Below are positions 27,663-36,807 of a stretch of 64,000 nucleotides of DNA, in pieces. Under the pieces are notes generated by a model, which was not told where the DNA came from, made no database searches, and worked only from the letters and a program-made list of their open reading frames with translations. The DNA is taken from assembly GCA_016868895.1 (NCBI GenBank), contig VGFK01000004.1, forward strand, positions 62,001-126,000, given 5' to 3'. Numbering within the stretch: position 1 is the stretch's first letter; the number at the start of each line of letters is the position of its first letter. Both the position numbers and the translations under genes were made by a program. The stretch is from Bacteroidota bacterium. Lineage in GTDB: Bacteria > Bacteroidota > Bacteroidia > Chitinophagales > Chitinophagaceae.

Positions 27663-28127
27663 ATGAAAACTCCTGCTATCATTTTTTCGGTTTTTCTCCT
27701 GGCAGCAGTGGCTGTTATTGGATGGAACAAAAAAGATTCGTTTTTGCCATCCCAAAAAAAAGTCCAGTCACCCGCAGTAACAGAAACCCCAACGGGCCCA
27801 TTGACGGATATCCTCTTTTTGGATAGCATTCAGCACATGGGCAGTGTAAAAGAAGGCGAATTCGTCAATGTAGCGTTTCGATTTAAAAACACCGGCGATG
27901 AATTGCTCATCATCAAAAATGTATCTGCCTCCTGTGGCTGCACCATACCAGAAAAACCGGAAGAACCAATTGCTCCCGGAGAAATGGGGGTCATTAAAGC
28001 TACATTTGATAGCCGAGGCAGAGCCGGAATCAACCAAAAAGCCATCATGCTGCAAGCCAACACCAAGCAGGCTGTCTATACCTTGAACTTTGACGTAGAG
28101 GTTCGGGGCGAATACCTCTATCCATAA
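27663..28127 (+). CDS. DUF1573 domain protein, membrane-anchored
   Basis: I take ATG 27663 because it opens with a signal or anchor sequence (MKTPAIIFSVFLLAAVAVIG) and follows a -7 box; the frame is open further upstream but within nusB. The 154-residue product has a DUF1573 immunoglobulin-like domain: GSVKEGEFVNVAFRFKNTG, then VSASCGCTIPEKP with the conserved CGC, and APGEMGVIKATFDS. Such proteins are abundant in Bacteroidota, face the periplasm and have no known reaction. The two cysteines could form a disulfide or hold a metal. yajC follows 19 bp later. Confidence 0.85.
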   Translation: MKTPAIIFSVFLLAAVAVIGWNKKDSFLPSQKKVQSPAVTETPTGPLTDILFLDSIQHMGSVKEGEFVNVAFRFKNTGDELLIIKNVSASCGCTIPEKPEEPIAPGEMGVIKATFDSRGRAGINQKAIMLQANTKQAVYTLNFDVEVRGEYLYP

Positions 28128-28146
28128 ACACAACAATTCACATAAC

Positions 28147-28470
28147 ATGACAACAGGTTTATTTTTACAGGCACAGCCCAATGCGGGTATGATGCAGCTG
28201 ATCCTTCTGGGAGGCATGGTGCTGGTTTTTTACTTCTTCATGATTCGCCCACAGCAACAAAAAGCAAAAAAAGCAAAGAAGTTTCAGGAAGAGTTGCAGA
28301 AAGGCGATAAGATTGTTACCATCGCAGGTATACACGGTATCGTTCATAAAATGAACGACGACAATACCCTTCAAATTGAAGTGAGCCCTGGTTCGTTTAT
28401 GAAAATTGAAAAGTCGGCCATCTCCATGGAATGGAGCGAGCAACTTTCAAAAGCAACTCCCGCGAAATAA
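28147..28470 (+). CDS. yajC: Preprotein translocase subunit YajC
   Basis: A 107-residue protein with one transmembrane segment (MMQLILLGGMVLVFYFFMI) and the family signature FMIRPQQQKAKKAKKF, then LQKGDKIVTIAGIHGIV. YajC joins SecD and SecF and supports the SecYEG translocon. It lies 19 bp after the DUF1573 gene and 47 bp before coaE, with a strong terminator immediately after its stop. Confidence 0.96.
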   Translation: MTTGLFLQAQPNAGMMQLILLGGMVLVFYFFMIRPQQQKAKKAKKFQEELQKGDKIVTIAGIHGIVHKMNDDNTLQIEVSPGSFMKIEKSAISMEWSEQLSKATPAK

Positions 28471-28473
28471 ATG

Positions 28474-28503
28474 AAAAGCCCGGTGCACCAACCGGGCTTT
28501 TTT
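28474..28503 (+). terminator. Rho-independent terminator after yajC
   Basis: An 11-bp stem (AAAAGCCCGGT with ACCGGGCTTTT) with a 6-base loop and a following T-rich run. It starts 4 bp after the yajC stop. coaE begins 15 bases after it, with TAATTTTC (28506-28513) as a near -7 box. Confidence 0.88.
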
Positions 28504-28517
28504 ATTAATTTTCAAGC

Positions 28518-29111
28518 ATGCTCAAAGTAGGATTAACCGGAGGCATTGGTTCTGGAAAATCAACAGTTGCCAGGATATTTACCCTGCTGGGAATTCCTGT
28601 CTACCAAGCTGATGCTGCCGCCAAACGACTGATGAACACTCACCCGGTCATCATTCAGGAAATCAAATCAATCTTTTCTACACAAGCCTATACAAACGAT
28701 CAACTGGATACGACGTATCTTTCTGAACAGGCGTTTCAGCATCCGGAAAAACTAAGCCGACTCAATGCGCTGGTTCATCCCTACACCATCAACGATGCAA
28801 AAACCTGGATGCAGCAACAATCCTCTCCTTATGCCATCAAAGAAGCAGCACTAATTTTTGAGAGCGGAAGCCAGGGTGAATTCGATTGCATCATTGGGGT
28901 CAGCGCACCTCAACCCTTGCGCGTTAAGCGTGCAATGAAGCGGGACAACAAACAACGAGAAGATGTTTTGTCCCGCATGGAACATCAGCTGGATGAATCC
29001 ATCAAAATGAAATTGTGTGATTTCATCGTGATCAATGACGAACAGCACCTGATCATTCCACAGGTCCTGGATCTGCACCAGCAACTGCTTTCTTTATCTA
29101 CAGCACATTAA
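28518..29111 (+). CDS. coaE: Dephospho-CoA kinase
   Basis: A 197-residue P-loop kinase with GLTGGIGSGKST near the N-terminus, VYQADAAAKRLM and KEAALIFESG typical of CoaE. It phosphorylates the 3'-hydroxyl of dephospho-CoA in the last step of coenzyme A synthesis. It begins just after the yajC terminator, so it is probably transcribed separately; TAATTTTC ends 4 bases before the ATG. The TAA stop overlaps the stop of the convergent metalloprotease within a shared TTAA. Confidence 0.95.
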   Translation: MLKVGLTGGIGSGKSTVARIFTLLGIPVYQADAAAKRLMNTHPVIIQEIKSIFSTQAYTNDQLDTTYLSEQAFQHPEKLSRLNALVHPYTINDAKTWMQQQSSPYAIKEAALIFESGSQGEFDCIIGVSAPQPLRVKRAMKRDNKQREDVLSRMEHQLDESIKMKLCDFIVINDEQHLIIPQVLDLHQQLLSLSTAH

Positions 29112-31528
29112 AGATCCTCTTCGCAGCCGATGGGAGCACCGGGAGGCGGAACAGCATGCAGCGTGGGCTTTGCTTTGTCTGGCGACTTATACCGTTCCAG
29201 TGCCATATCCAAATGCGCTTTATATAAAGGGTCAATTGCATTTTTGCGTGCATCTTCCAAGAATGTTTTCAATGCATTCAAGGTCGATACTACTTTGGCC
29301 CGAGCAGGATAGGATAACTTATCGTCAACACTGGAAGCCAGCAAATACGTCAGCACCAGCTGTTCATTCTGCAACTGAATAGCCAACTCCATTCCAGTTC
29401 TCCGAGCAGTTGCAAACGAAGCAGAAATCAACGCAGTGGCCATTTCATCGTATCCATATGAGCCATTCAGTCCATGCTGCACCAATCGGTTGATGCGTTC
29501 CGGATAAAAGAGAAACGATAAGGGCATGTCGGCTGCGGCTTCTGCCGGGGATAGCTGATCAAATGAGAGTCCCGTTTTTTTCTTAAACAGCTCCCGGTTG
29601 AATTCATATCCAGCCGGTCGAGGAGGAATCAACGCTGCTATGCGAGAAGGAAGCTTCAAAAAGGAAGGATCCATGCAATTCAAAATGGCTTGCATGGCTT
29701 TTTGCTGTACTTCATTGGATAAGGGTTCTGTCACCACTTGCCCGTCTCCTTTTAACGCATACGAATAATTCATTCCGCCCACCAACTTGGTTACCGCTTC
29801 TATTTGATAGCGATGATGGAAATATACAGGAACCAAGACATCCTCCAGCATCGCCATGGGTGTTCCTGCAGGTATGGTATTGATCCCAAAAGCATCGAGG
29901 GCTTTTGCTCTGACCTTCATCATGCGTTCCAGTTCGGCAACCGGCTCTTCACCATTGTCCCACAAATGTGCATCCGGATGCAATCCCCCGGGAGCGCGGG
30001 CATCGCGGTCGCTTATGAATTGTAAGCCCCGAGCCGAGGCATTGGATAAAATAGCGTTGAGCTCAGCTTCCTCATTTTTACTTGACCGAAGGTCTGCATA
30101 GCCCCAGGTGATGGCGACTTTATCCCATTCTCCAATTTTGTTGTCGTAAGCATTTTCAAGATCGATTTCCCCTTTTTTATTCAACTGAATCCGTGGATGG
30201 GGGTAATCCATTACACTGGAAAGGTTGACAGAACTCGAAGCATAATTGTGCATGAGTCCCAATGTATGTCCCACTTCATGAGCGGACAACTGCTCTAAAC
30301 GAGCAATGGACATCTTCAGCATGGGGTCTTCTCTCATCGCTTTATCATCATAGGGCGAAAGCAATCCCTTTGCAATCATGTAATCTTGTCGCACCCGAAG
30401 CGAACCCAGTGAAACCTGTCCCTTGATGATCTCTCCCGTTCTGGGGTCCACTACACTTGCGCCATAACTCCATCCGCGGGTAGAACGGTGCACCCAATTG
30501 ATCATGTTGTACCGTATGTCCATTGGATCACAGCTATCCGGCAATACTTTCACAATGAACGCATTTGTATAACCAGCCGCTTCAAATGCCTGGTTCCACC
30601 AGGATGCTCCTTTCAGCAAGGCGCTGCGAATCGGCTCTGGTGTTCCATTGTCCAAATAATAAACGATAGGCTTAACCGGTTCGCTTACTTTGGCCGATGG
30701 ATCTTTTTTCTCCAAGCGGTGGCGGTTGATCACGTACTGATCGATCGGTGATGAAACAGGAGAAGAATAATTGAAAAAAGAAGTCGCATTGAAACTGGAT
30801 CGGGGATCAAATTTTCGTGGGCGGTAGTTCCCATCCGGCAATTGGACAAACGAGTGATGCATCCGCAGTGTAATGGCTTCTGTTGAAGGCGTTACATCGG
30901 CCACGAAATTCCCAGCCATACCGTCGGCATTGACCAGTGTAATGGTTGCTTCCAGTTCGGTATTGAGCGGAAAGTTTTTACAGGCCGAAAGATAAAGCGC
31001 AGATCGGTTTCGATCCAGTGCATAATTGCCTTGCTGCATCCGGCGGATACGGTTGGCTGCCTGCATCGCATCCCGTGTTAAAAATTCAGTGGCGTCTACC
31101 AACAGTACAGATCCCGTTTGGGCTTCCAATGCAAATCCCCACAACGTGGATTGGGCAAACGATTGTTCAACTGCAGCTCGTTCCCGATCGGATGATGAAA
31201 CAGCTCGGTATCCGTAATTGGGCTCGGTCATAAGTACTTTTCGTCCCACCCGGTTGAACCGCACGATGCGACCTCCTCCGAGCAATCCCCTATCCAACCC
31301 AATATCGTTGGATCCCAGTCCTGCGGGAAGCGACATTACGTAGAGCAGTTCTTGATCGACTTTATTGATTTCTAAAAAAAGCTTTCCATTGGCATCGTCT
31401 ACATAAAACGGCAAGTACCCTTCTACCCGCTTCATGCCTTTGGTTTTTTCTTCAATAGACGGAAGCGACTGAGCCGAGAGCAGCAGTGGCAAGGAAAATA
31501 AAAAAGTTGCAATAATTGTTTTCATCAT
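29108..31528 (-). CDS. Secreted zinc-dependent metalloprotease, metzincin-like (DUF5117/DUF4953 type)
   Basis: An 806-residue exported protein with a signal peptide (MMKTIIATFLFSLPLLLSAQ). It has the N-terminal region typical of large Bacteroidota metalloproteases of the DUF5117 plus DUF4953 kind and the metzincin zinc site HEVGHTLGLMH starting at His417, with the met-turn candidate SSVMDYPHP soon after. The long C-terminal part (from about 560) is helical and unassigned. It would act in the periplasm or outside. It forms a two-gene unit with the amidohydrolase that is encoded just upstream (3 bp apart). The stop overlaps that of coaE. Confidence 0.88.
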   Translation of the reverse strand: MMKTIIATFLFSLPLLLSAQSLPSIEEKTKGMKRVEGYLPFYVDDANGKLFLEINKVDQELLYVMSLPAGLGSNDIGLDRGLLGGGRIVRFNRVGRKVLMTEPNYGYRAVSSSDRERAAVEQSFAQSTLWGFALEAQTGSVLLVDATEFLTRDAMQAANRIRRMQQGNYALDRNRSALYLSACKNFPLNTELEATITLVNADGMAGNFVADVTPSTEAITLRMHHSFVQLPDGNYRPRKFDPRSSFNATSFFNYSSPVSSPIDQYVINRHRLEKKDPSAKVSEPVKPIVYYLDNGTPEPIRSALLKGASWWNQAFEAAGYTNAFIVKVLPDSCDPMDIRYNMINWVHRSTRGWSYGASVVDPRTGEIIKGQVSLGSLRVRQDYMIAKGLLSPYDDKAMREDPMLKMSIARLEQLSAHEVGHTLGLMHNYASSSVNLSSVMDYPHPRIQLNKKGEIDLENAYDNKIGEWDKVAITWGYADLRSSKNEEAELNAILSNASARGLQFISDRDARAPGGLHPDAHLWDNGEEPVAELERMMKVRAKALDAFGINTIPAGTPMAMLEDVLVPVYFHHRYQIEAVTKLVGGMNYSYALKGDGQVVTEPLSNEVQQKAMQAILNCMDPSFLKLPSRIAALIPPRPAGYEFNRELFKKKTGLSFDQLSPAEAAADMPLSFLFYPERINRLVQHGLNGSYGYDEMATALISASFATARRTGMELAIQLQNEQLVLTYLLASSVDDKLSYPARAKVVSTLNALKTFLEDARKNAIDPLYKAHLDMALERYKSPDKAKPTLHAVPPPGAPIGCEEDL

Positions 31529-31531
31529 CGA

Positions 31532-33112
31532 CTAATTGAGTCCGGGTTGTTTAATTGAAGAGCCACTGCTGCGTTTTGCGTCATCAACCATCGCCTTTAC
31601 ATCCGATAGCAGTTTTTTTGCATCATAAACAACACCGTCTTTGATCGTGTATTTAACGCCTCCTTTTCGGGTGATCTCGTTTTTCTCATTCAAATACACT
31701 GCACCCGTTCCATACAAGTACTGGAAATTTTCCAGCGGATTAGCATCGATCACGACCAGATCTGCCAACTTACCAACTTCAATGGAACCCAAATCTTTCT
31801 CTGCACCCAATGCCTGTGCGCCATAGAGAGAAGACGAGCGAATCACTTCAAGAGGATGAAACCCGGCTTCGCGCAGCAGTTCCAATTCACGGATGTATCC
31901 AAATCCATAGGTTTGATAAATGAATCCGTTGTCCGAACCCGTGGTCACTCTACCGCCTCTGTTTTTATATTCATTGACAAACGACATCCAAATCCTGTAG
32001 TTTTCTTTCCACTGCACTTCTTGTTCCGTACCCCAGTTGAACCAATAGGACCCGTGTGATTCACGATTGGGTTCATAAAATTTCCAGAGTGAAGGAAGCG
32101 TATAGGTATCATGCCATTCGAGTCGACGTGTTTTATGCAAATCCCGGTTGGCTTCATAAATATTGAATGTGGGATCAAGGGTGAAGTCAAGCGACAATAA
32201 CTTTTGCATCACTTCGTTCCACCTTGCCGATCCTGGCTGTGCAGCTTGTTTCCAGAGTTTTCCGGCTTCTTCAAATCGGTGCTGTTCATTGGAATAATTG
32301 TAGTTCAGTGGATAGTCTTGTAGGGTCGACTTTTCCAGCAGGGCTTCAGGAAGCCCATACCAATGTTCCATCGAAGTGAGTCCCGCCTCTGCTGAATTCA
32401 CCACGTTCCAGCGGGCAACATCCATCTGTGCGTGGTGCATGCAGGATCGCAGTCCAAGTCGCTTGTTCTCCCTCAGCGCCGCATCCATAATAGCAGGTGC
32501 TGCTCCAAAAAACTTGATGCCATCGGCCCCTTTTGCTGCATTTTCCTTGACCCATTCCACAGCCTGAGCGGGAGTGGCGATCGCACCTCTTGCACCCTGA
32601 CCAAAAGCCGTATAGGCGTAAATACGAGGAGCCGTAATCGCATTGCTCAGGCTTTTTTGTTTTTGATCCAGCACCCAATCCAGTCCATTGCCGCACGATG
32701 GATCCCGAATGGTAGTGATGCCATGGGCCATCCACAGTTTAAAAACATATTCGGCAGGGGTGCCTTGTGATGTTCCCCCGATATGGCCATGCATGTCGAT
32801 AAAACCAGGCAGGATGTACATTCCGGAGCAATCAATTTCTTTTCCTCCTTCTTTCAGCTTGGGTCGTGCGCCATCCCGGATGGGCAGTCCCGGGTAGCCC
32901 ACGTTGCGGATCGCTACAATTCTATTTTGCTCGACAACGATGTCTACCGGTCCCACAGAAGGCGCGCCGGTGCTGTTGATCAGCGTGGCTCCGCGGAGAA
33001 TGAGCTGCGGCCAAGGGCCATCCCCTTCCGCCCTGTTGGGAGCCTTTTTGATTTGGGCGGTACTGACAATCGAACAAAAAATGAGCAAAAACAGAAATTG
33101 AAACTTTTTCAT
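31532..33112 (-). CDS. Secreted amidohydrolase family protein
   Basis: A 526-residue protein with a signal peptide ending in STAQ (residue 19). It belongs to the metal-dependent amidohydrolases (imidazolonepropionase/dipeptidase group): PGFIDMHGHIGG has the HxH metal pair, HHAQMDVARW and SMEHWYG give further histidines, and GRVTTGSDNGF carries the late aspartate. The C-terminal GSIEVGKLADLVVIDANPLEN is standard. Substrate unknown; peptides or cyclic amides are typical. It is the first gene of a pair with the metalloprotease (3-bp gap), so a role in peptide scavenging in the periplasm is plausible. Confidence 0.87.
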   Translation of the reverse strand: MKKFQFLFLLIFCSIVSTAQIKKAPNRAEGDGPWPQLILRGATLINSTGAPSVGPVDIVVEQNRIVAIRNVGYPGLPIRDGARPKLKEGGKEIDCSGMYILPGFIDMHGHIGGTSQGTPAEYVFKLWMAHGITTIRDPSCGNGLDWVLDQKQKSLSNAITAPRIYAYTAFGQGARGAIATPAQAVEWVKENAAKGADGIKFFGAAPAIMDAALRENKRLGLRSCMHHAQMDVARWNVVNSAEAGLTSMEHWYGLPEALLEKSTLQDYPLNYNYSNEQHRFEEAGKLWKQAAQPGSARWNEVMQKLLSLDFTLDPTFNIYEANRDLHKTRRLEWHDTYTLPSLWKFYEPNRESHGSYWFNWGTEQEVQWKENYRIWMSFVNEYKNRGGRVTTGSDNGFIYQTYGFGYIRELELLREAGFHPLEVIRSSSLYGAQALGAEKDLGSIEVGKLADLVVIDANPLENFQYLYGTGAVYLNEKNEITRKGGVKYTIKDGVVYDAKKLLSDVKAMVDDAKRSSGSSIKQPGLN

Positions 33113-33168
33113 TCCGAAACGGTTTATCCGGACAAATTACAAAATTGTTCGTTTTCTTTGTTGATCAC

Positions 33169-33642
33169 ATGAAGCTTGAATTTTGGAGCATAGGAAAACA
33201 ACATGATTCTTACCTAAAAGAAGCCATCGAAGAATATACCTCCCGCATCAAACGATACTGTCCCGTGAAATGGGAAATTATTCCAGCACCAAAGCATGCG
33301 GGACTGCTCAGCGAAATGGACCTGAAACGAACCGAAGGGAAAATGATCCTGGAGTGGCTGGATAAAGAGACAGTTCTGGTGGTATTAGATGAGCATGGTC
33401 GACAGATGGATTCCGAGGGACTTGCAGCCTGGTTCACCAAAATGGGGAACCATGCCTCAAAGCGCATCGTGTTCCTGATCGGTGGCGCATTTGGAATCGA
33501 TAAACCGGTGCTGGAAAGAGCCGATCTTACCTGGTCACTTTCCAAACTTACGTTTCCCCATCAGTTGGTTCGACTTCTTCTGGCTGAACAAGTATATCGT
33601 GCCTTTACCATTACCCGAAATGAAAAATACCATCATCGATAA
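33169..33642 (+). CDS. rlmH: 23S rRNA (pseudouridine1915-N3)-methyltransferase RlmH
   Basis: A 157-residue SPOUT methyltransferase. ATG 33169 gives MKLEFWSIGK, the usual start; an earlier in-frame start at 33145 is not needed. Family motifs: VLVVLDEHGRQMDSEGLA, FLIGGAFGID with the knot glycine-rich loop, and SLSKLTFPHQLVRLLLAEQVYRA at the C-terminus. It methylates pseudouridine 1915 in helix 69 of 23S rRNA on assembled ribosomes. It is followed by the rhomboid gene after 3 bp. Confidence 0.96.
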   Translation: MKLEFWSIGKQHDSYLKEAIEEYTSRIKRYCPVKWEIIPAPKHAGLLSEMDLKRTEGKMILEWLDKETVLVVLDEHGRQMDSEGLAAWFTKMGNHASKRIVFLIGGAFGIDKPVLERADLTWSLSKLTFPHQLVRLLLAEQVYRAFTITRNEKYHHR

Positions 33643-33645
33643 ATT

Positions 33646-34272
33646 ATGGGCATCACCACCTTGATTATTTTCATCACCACCGCAGTTTCACTGCTCGCGT
33701 TCAGTCGACCCAAAACAACCGACGATCTAGTATTCTGGCCCTACACCATCAAACGCGAAGGTCAACTCTATCGCTTCATCACCCATGGTGTTTTGCATGC
33801 GGATAGTCTACACCTCATCTTCAACATGGTTTCTTTTTATTCCTTTGGATCCGCCTTGGAAGAATACCTCTATTTATCCCTCTTTGGAGAAGCATCGAGG
33901 GCCCTGTTTTCAATGCTTTATGCAACCGGAATAATTGTGGCAGTGATCCCGGATTATCTGAAGTACCGCGACACTATCAATTATCGCTCGCTGGGTGCAT
34001 CCGGGGCTGTTTCTGCAGTAGTGTTTGCTGCCATCACCATTGAACCCAACATGCCCATCCTTTTCTTTTTCATACCCTTCAAAATTCCGGGTTGGATTTT
34101 TGGTCTTTGTTTTCTGGTCCTATCGGCCTCTTTAGCCAGAAAAGATGGCGGAAACATTGGCCACAATGCTCACTTCTGGGGAAGTGTTTATGGTATCCTT
34201 TTCACCTACCTGATGGCCAGAATTTTTGCAGGAGTAGATCTGCTCGAAAATTTTATTCGGAGTGTACTGTAA
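33646..34272 (+). CDS. Rhomboid family intramembrane serine protease
   Basis: A 208-residue membrane protein with six hydrophobic segments. The rhomboid signatures are all there: HLIFNMVSFYSFG (His56, Asn60), the catalytic serine in GASGA (Ser119) and the catalytic histidine in HNAHFWGS (His176). It cleaves transmembrane helices of unknown targets in the inner membrane. It is linked to rlmH (3 bp gap) for no obvious functional reason. It is convergent with tilS, with 33 bp between the stops. Confidence 0.92.
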   Translation: MGITTLIIFITTAVSLLAFSRPKTTDDLVFWPYTIKREGQLYRFITHGVLHADSLHLIFNMVSFYSFGSALEEYLYLSLFGEASRALFSMLYATGIIVAVIPDYLKYRDTINYRSLGASGAVSAVVFAAITIEPNMPILFFFIPFKIPGWIFGLCFLVLSASLARKDGGNIGHNAHFWGSVYGILFTYLMARIFAGVDLLENFIRSVL

Positions 34273-34305
34273 ATGAAATGCGAAGCGCAGATCGTGTGGT
34301 TGCAT

Positions 34306-35637
34306 TCAATTTGAAGCGGTCATCGATTCTTCTTCCCAACACATTCCCAACACACACACAATTTTTTTACCAGACTCGATGATCCGTTGCTGTTCTTTTT
34401 CTTTCAATGACAGCTTGAGGTCGGTCAATAACCGCGCCACCTTTTTCTTTTTGGACATGCCCAACGGATACAGGTAGTCGCCCGGCTTCCAATGCCTTAC
34501 CAGAAGTGGCAATTCTACATGATCGGCTGATACGATTTCTTGATGGGGTTTTTTATCCAAACTGTTTGAAGTCAGTTCGATTGGTTCAATCAACAAATTA
34601 AATGAAGCTGTTCTTAACTCAAACGGTATATGATCGACCACAATAAAGGATTGCTCCTCTTCATGGAGTGGGTGCACCCGTAACCAGTTGCGGTCTTTGA
34701 GAATACGATGGGTAGCTGAACGCATGTATTTTCCGGAAGGAGCTTCAAGCAGTTTTTTTATTTCGTGGATTTGCCTACTCGAAAACCCAAATGGAACGAA
34801 TGCCTCATATAAAAAGGTATCCAATGGTTGAAGCAACGCCAATGCTTTGACCGCAAAAGAAGTTTCGTTTGCCTTTACTTTTTTATACTTGTTCAAGTGT
34901 TGGTGAATATGCGCCCGGAAGATCGACTCCGTCTCTTCCATGTGTTTTGCGGTGTTCACCAGTGTATCGACTGAATGTGGAAATGCCTCTTCAACCAATG
35001 GCAACAGCTCATTACGGATCAGGTTACGGGTATAATCGGAACTGAGATTGGAACTGTCGTCTACCCAAGTGAATTGCTTCTCTTTTGCATAGGCATGAAT
35101 TGCATCCCGTTTGAAAGGAAGCAGCGGTCGAAGTACACGGCCCGATCGAGCAGGTATGCCATGAAGTCCTTTGATTCCCGTGCCGCGAAAAAAGTTGAAG
35201 ACAAGGGTTTCTGCAACATCATTGGCCTGGTGCGCTGTCAACACAAAAGCATTACCGGTTCCCGCATCATCCAACATATGGTTGAACCATGCGTAGCGAA
35301 GGTCTCGGGCGACCTCTTGAATTCCTTTGCCTGTTCGAAGAACTTCTTCTTCCGTATTGAACTGTATCGATCGAAACGGCCACTTTACATGTTCCGCAAG
35401 ACTTCGAACAAACGCTTCATCCCTGTTGCTTTCTTCCCCGCGCAATTGAAAATTACAGTGCAGAAGCGTAGCCGTTTGGCCTTCAGCATGCAACAAATGA
35501 ACCAGTGCAACAGAATCCAAGCCCCCACTGCAGGCAATAAACAAACGATCGGTTGGCTTCCAAAATTTCTCTTTTGAAACGTGCTGCACAAACAGCTCTT
35601 CCAGTTCTAGTCGTGTATGTGCGATTTCTTTTTTCAT
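34306..35637 (-). CDS. tilS: tRNA(Ile)-lysidine synthase
   Basis: A 443-residue N-type ATP pyrophosphatase with the PP-loop ACSGGLDSVALVH near residue 35, then LHCNFQLRGEESNRDEAFV and the DDSSNLSSDYTRNLIRNELLP segment that is diagnostic of TilS, and the C-terminal substrate domain (RHWKPGDYLYPLGMSKKKKV). It converts cytidine 34 of tRNA-Ile(CAU) to lysidine, so AUA is read as isoleucine. It overlaps the upstream TPR gene by 4 bp, implying coupled translation. Confidence 0.95.
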   Translation of the reverse strand: MKKEIAHTRLELEELFVQHVSKEKFWKPTDRLFIACSGGLDSVALVHLLHAEGQTATLLHCNFQLRGEESNRDEAFVRSLAEHVKWPFRSIQFNTEEEVLRTGKGIQEVARDLRYAWFNHMLDDAGTGNAFVLTAHQANDVAETLVFNFFRGTGIKGLHGIPARSGRVLRPLLPFKRDAIHAYAKEKQFTWVDDSSNLSSDYTRNLIRNELLPLVEEAFPHSVDTLVNTAKHMEETESIFRAHIHQHLNKYKKVKANETSFAVKALALLQPLDTFLYEAFVPFGFSSRQIHEIKKLLEAPSGKYMRSATHRILKDRNWLRVHPLHEEEQSFIVVDHIPFELRTASFNLLIEPIELTSNSLDKKPHQEIVSADHVELPLLVRHWKPGDYLYPLGMSKKKKVARLLTDLKLSLKEKEQQRIIESGKKIVCVLGMCWEEESMTASN

Positions 35638-35960
35638 TCCTCGATCAAATCCAACAGGTTATTCAGTGCTGCATTGAGCTCTCGTAGTTCATGCGCAGCA
35701 TGCATCGTTTGAGCCGTATCGATTCCCGTTGTATACACTTTTTTTGCCTGATGCAGGTCGCCCATACGTTCATATAATTTGCCCAAATGATAGTAGGTCC
35801 CAATATGACCCGGATCCTTGGACAATAGCTCCAGCATGACTTCTTTTGCACGATTATCCTCACCGGATTTGAGGTATTCCATGGCCAGGGCATGCCGACT
35901 GAACATGTCGTCAGGAAACTGTTTGATCAGCTCTTTCAATTGTGCCATGCGATCCATCAT
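35634..35960 (-). CDS. Small tetratricopeptide-repeat protein
   Basis: A 108-residue protein starting at ATG 35960 (MMDRMAQLKELIKQFPDD); the frame is open further upstream into etfB, but that extension is not protein-like. Two to three TPR helices pairs are visible: FSRHALAMEYLKSGEDNRAKEVM, then IGTYYHLGKLYERMGDLHQAKKVY, with the canonical small/large residue pattern. The last helix is Leu/Asn-rich. It has no signal peptide and should be a cytoplasmic protein-interaction module. It overlaps tilS by 4 bp and is divergent from etfB. Confidence 0.82.
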   Translation of the reverse strand: MMDRMAQLKELIKQFPDDMFSRHALAMEYLKSGEDNRAKEVMLELLSKDPGHIGTYYHLGKLYERMGDLHQAKKVYTTGIDTAQTMHAAHELRELNAALNNLLDLIEE

Positions 35961-35976
35961 GAATGTTGAAATCGGG

Positions 35977-36007
35977 TTTTTCAATTCACAATCGCGCTTT
36001 ATATTTG
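35977..36007 (+). promoter_or_regulatory. Promoter of etfB
   Basis: TTTT (35977-35980), 19-base spacer, TATATTTG (36000-36007), exact -7 match. The leader to ATG 36054 is about 45 bases. The -33 element is one base off TTTG. Confidence 0.55.
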
Positions 36008-36053
36008 TATAGGAATTAGTTGTTATGACAACTTTCTTTCTAAACCAAGCGCT

Positions 36054-36797
36054 ATGAAGATACTTGTTTGCATCAGCCGAACACCCGACACCACGGCAAA
36101 AATAGCTTTCACTGACAACAACACGAAATTCGCAACCGATGGTGTGCAGTGGATCATCAATCCCTATGACGAATGGTATGCGCTGGTGCGCGCCATTGAG
36201 CTCAAAGAGAAGGACCCCTCTACCGCAGTGCACCTGATTCATGTGGGTGGCGCCGATAGTGAAGCCATTATACGAAAGGCGTTGGCACTGGGAGGAGATG
36301 AAGCCATTCGCATTCAAACCGAGGAGCAGGATCCGCAATTCATTGCACATCAAATTGCGCGAATAGCAAGAGAAGGTGCGTATGACCTTGTGCTGACCGG
36401 TAAAGAAACCATCGATCAAAATGGATCTTCGATGGGAGCGCTGGTTGCAGAATTGCTGGATACGAACTATATCGCACTGGCAACGCGACTGGATATTGAG
36501 GGTTCAACAGCGGTCGTAAACCGTGAAATTGAGGGCGGCGAAGAAACATTGAGCAGTCCTCTGCCGCTGGTCTTATCTTGCCAAAAGGGTATGGCCGAAG
36601 CACGGATTCCCAACATGAGGGGCATCATGGCAGCTCGGACACGTCCCTTGCGGGTAGAAGAAGCGCAGCCGGTTGAACTCTGCATCCACAATGCATCCTT
36701 TACATTGCCTCCGCCCAAAGCTGGAGTAAAATTGATTCCCGCTGATACCCCTGAACTGCTGGTGAAATTGTTGAGAGAAGAAGCCAAAGCCATTTAA
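36054..36797 (+). CDS. etfB: Electron transfer flavoprotein subunit beta
   Basis: A 247-residue ETF beta subunit starting MKILVCISRTPDT, with the AMP/FAD-binding family segment DLVLTGKETIDQNGSSMGALVAELL. The C-terminus carries the arm with IPNMRGIMAARTRP. With EtfA it takes electrons from acyl-CoA dehydrogenases and passes them to the quinone pool, which would be menaquinone here given mqnA and mqnE in the same window. etfA follows 10 bp later. The promoter 46 bp upstream is in the divergent region with the TPR gene. Confidence 0.95.
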   Translation: MKILVCISRTPDTTAKIAFTDNNTKFATDGVQWIINPYDEWYALVRAIELKEKDPSTAVHLIHVGGADSEAIIRKALALGGDEAIRIQTEEQDPQFIAHQIARIAREGAYDLVLTGKETIDQNGSSMGALVAELLDTNYIALATRLDIEGSTAVVNREIEGGEETLSSPLPLVLSCQKGMAEARIPNMRGIMAARTRPLRVEEAQPVELCIHNASFTLPPPKAGVKLIPADTPELLVKLLREEAKAI

Positions 36798-36807
36798 ATA
36801 AACGCGT

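Noticed and set aside
34975-35577. Open frame of 200 codons on the plus strand inside tilS
   Set aside because: Antisense to the PP-loop domain of TilS; no protein-like features.
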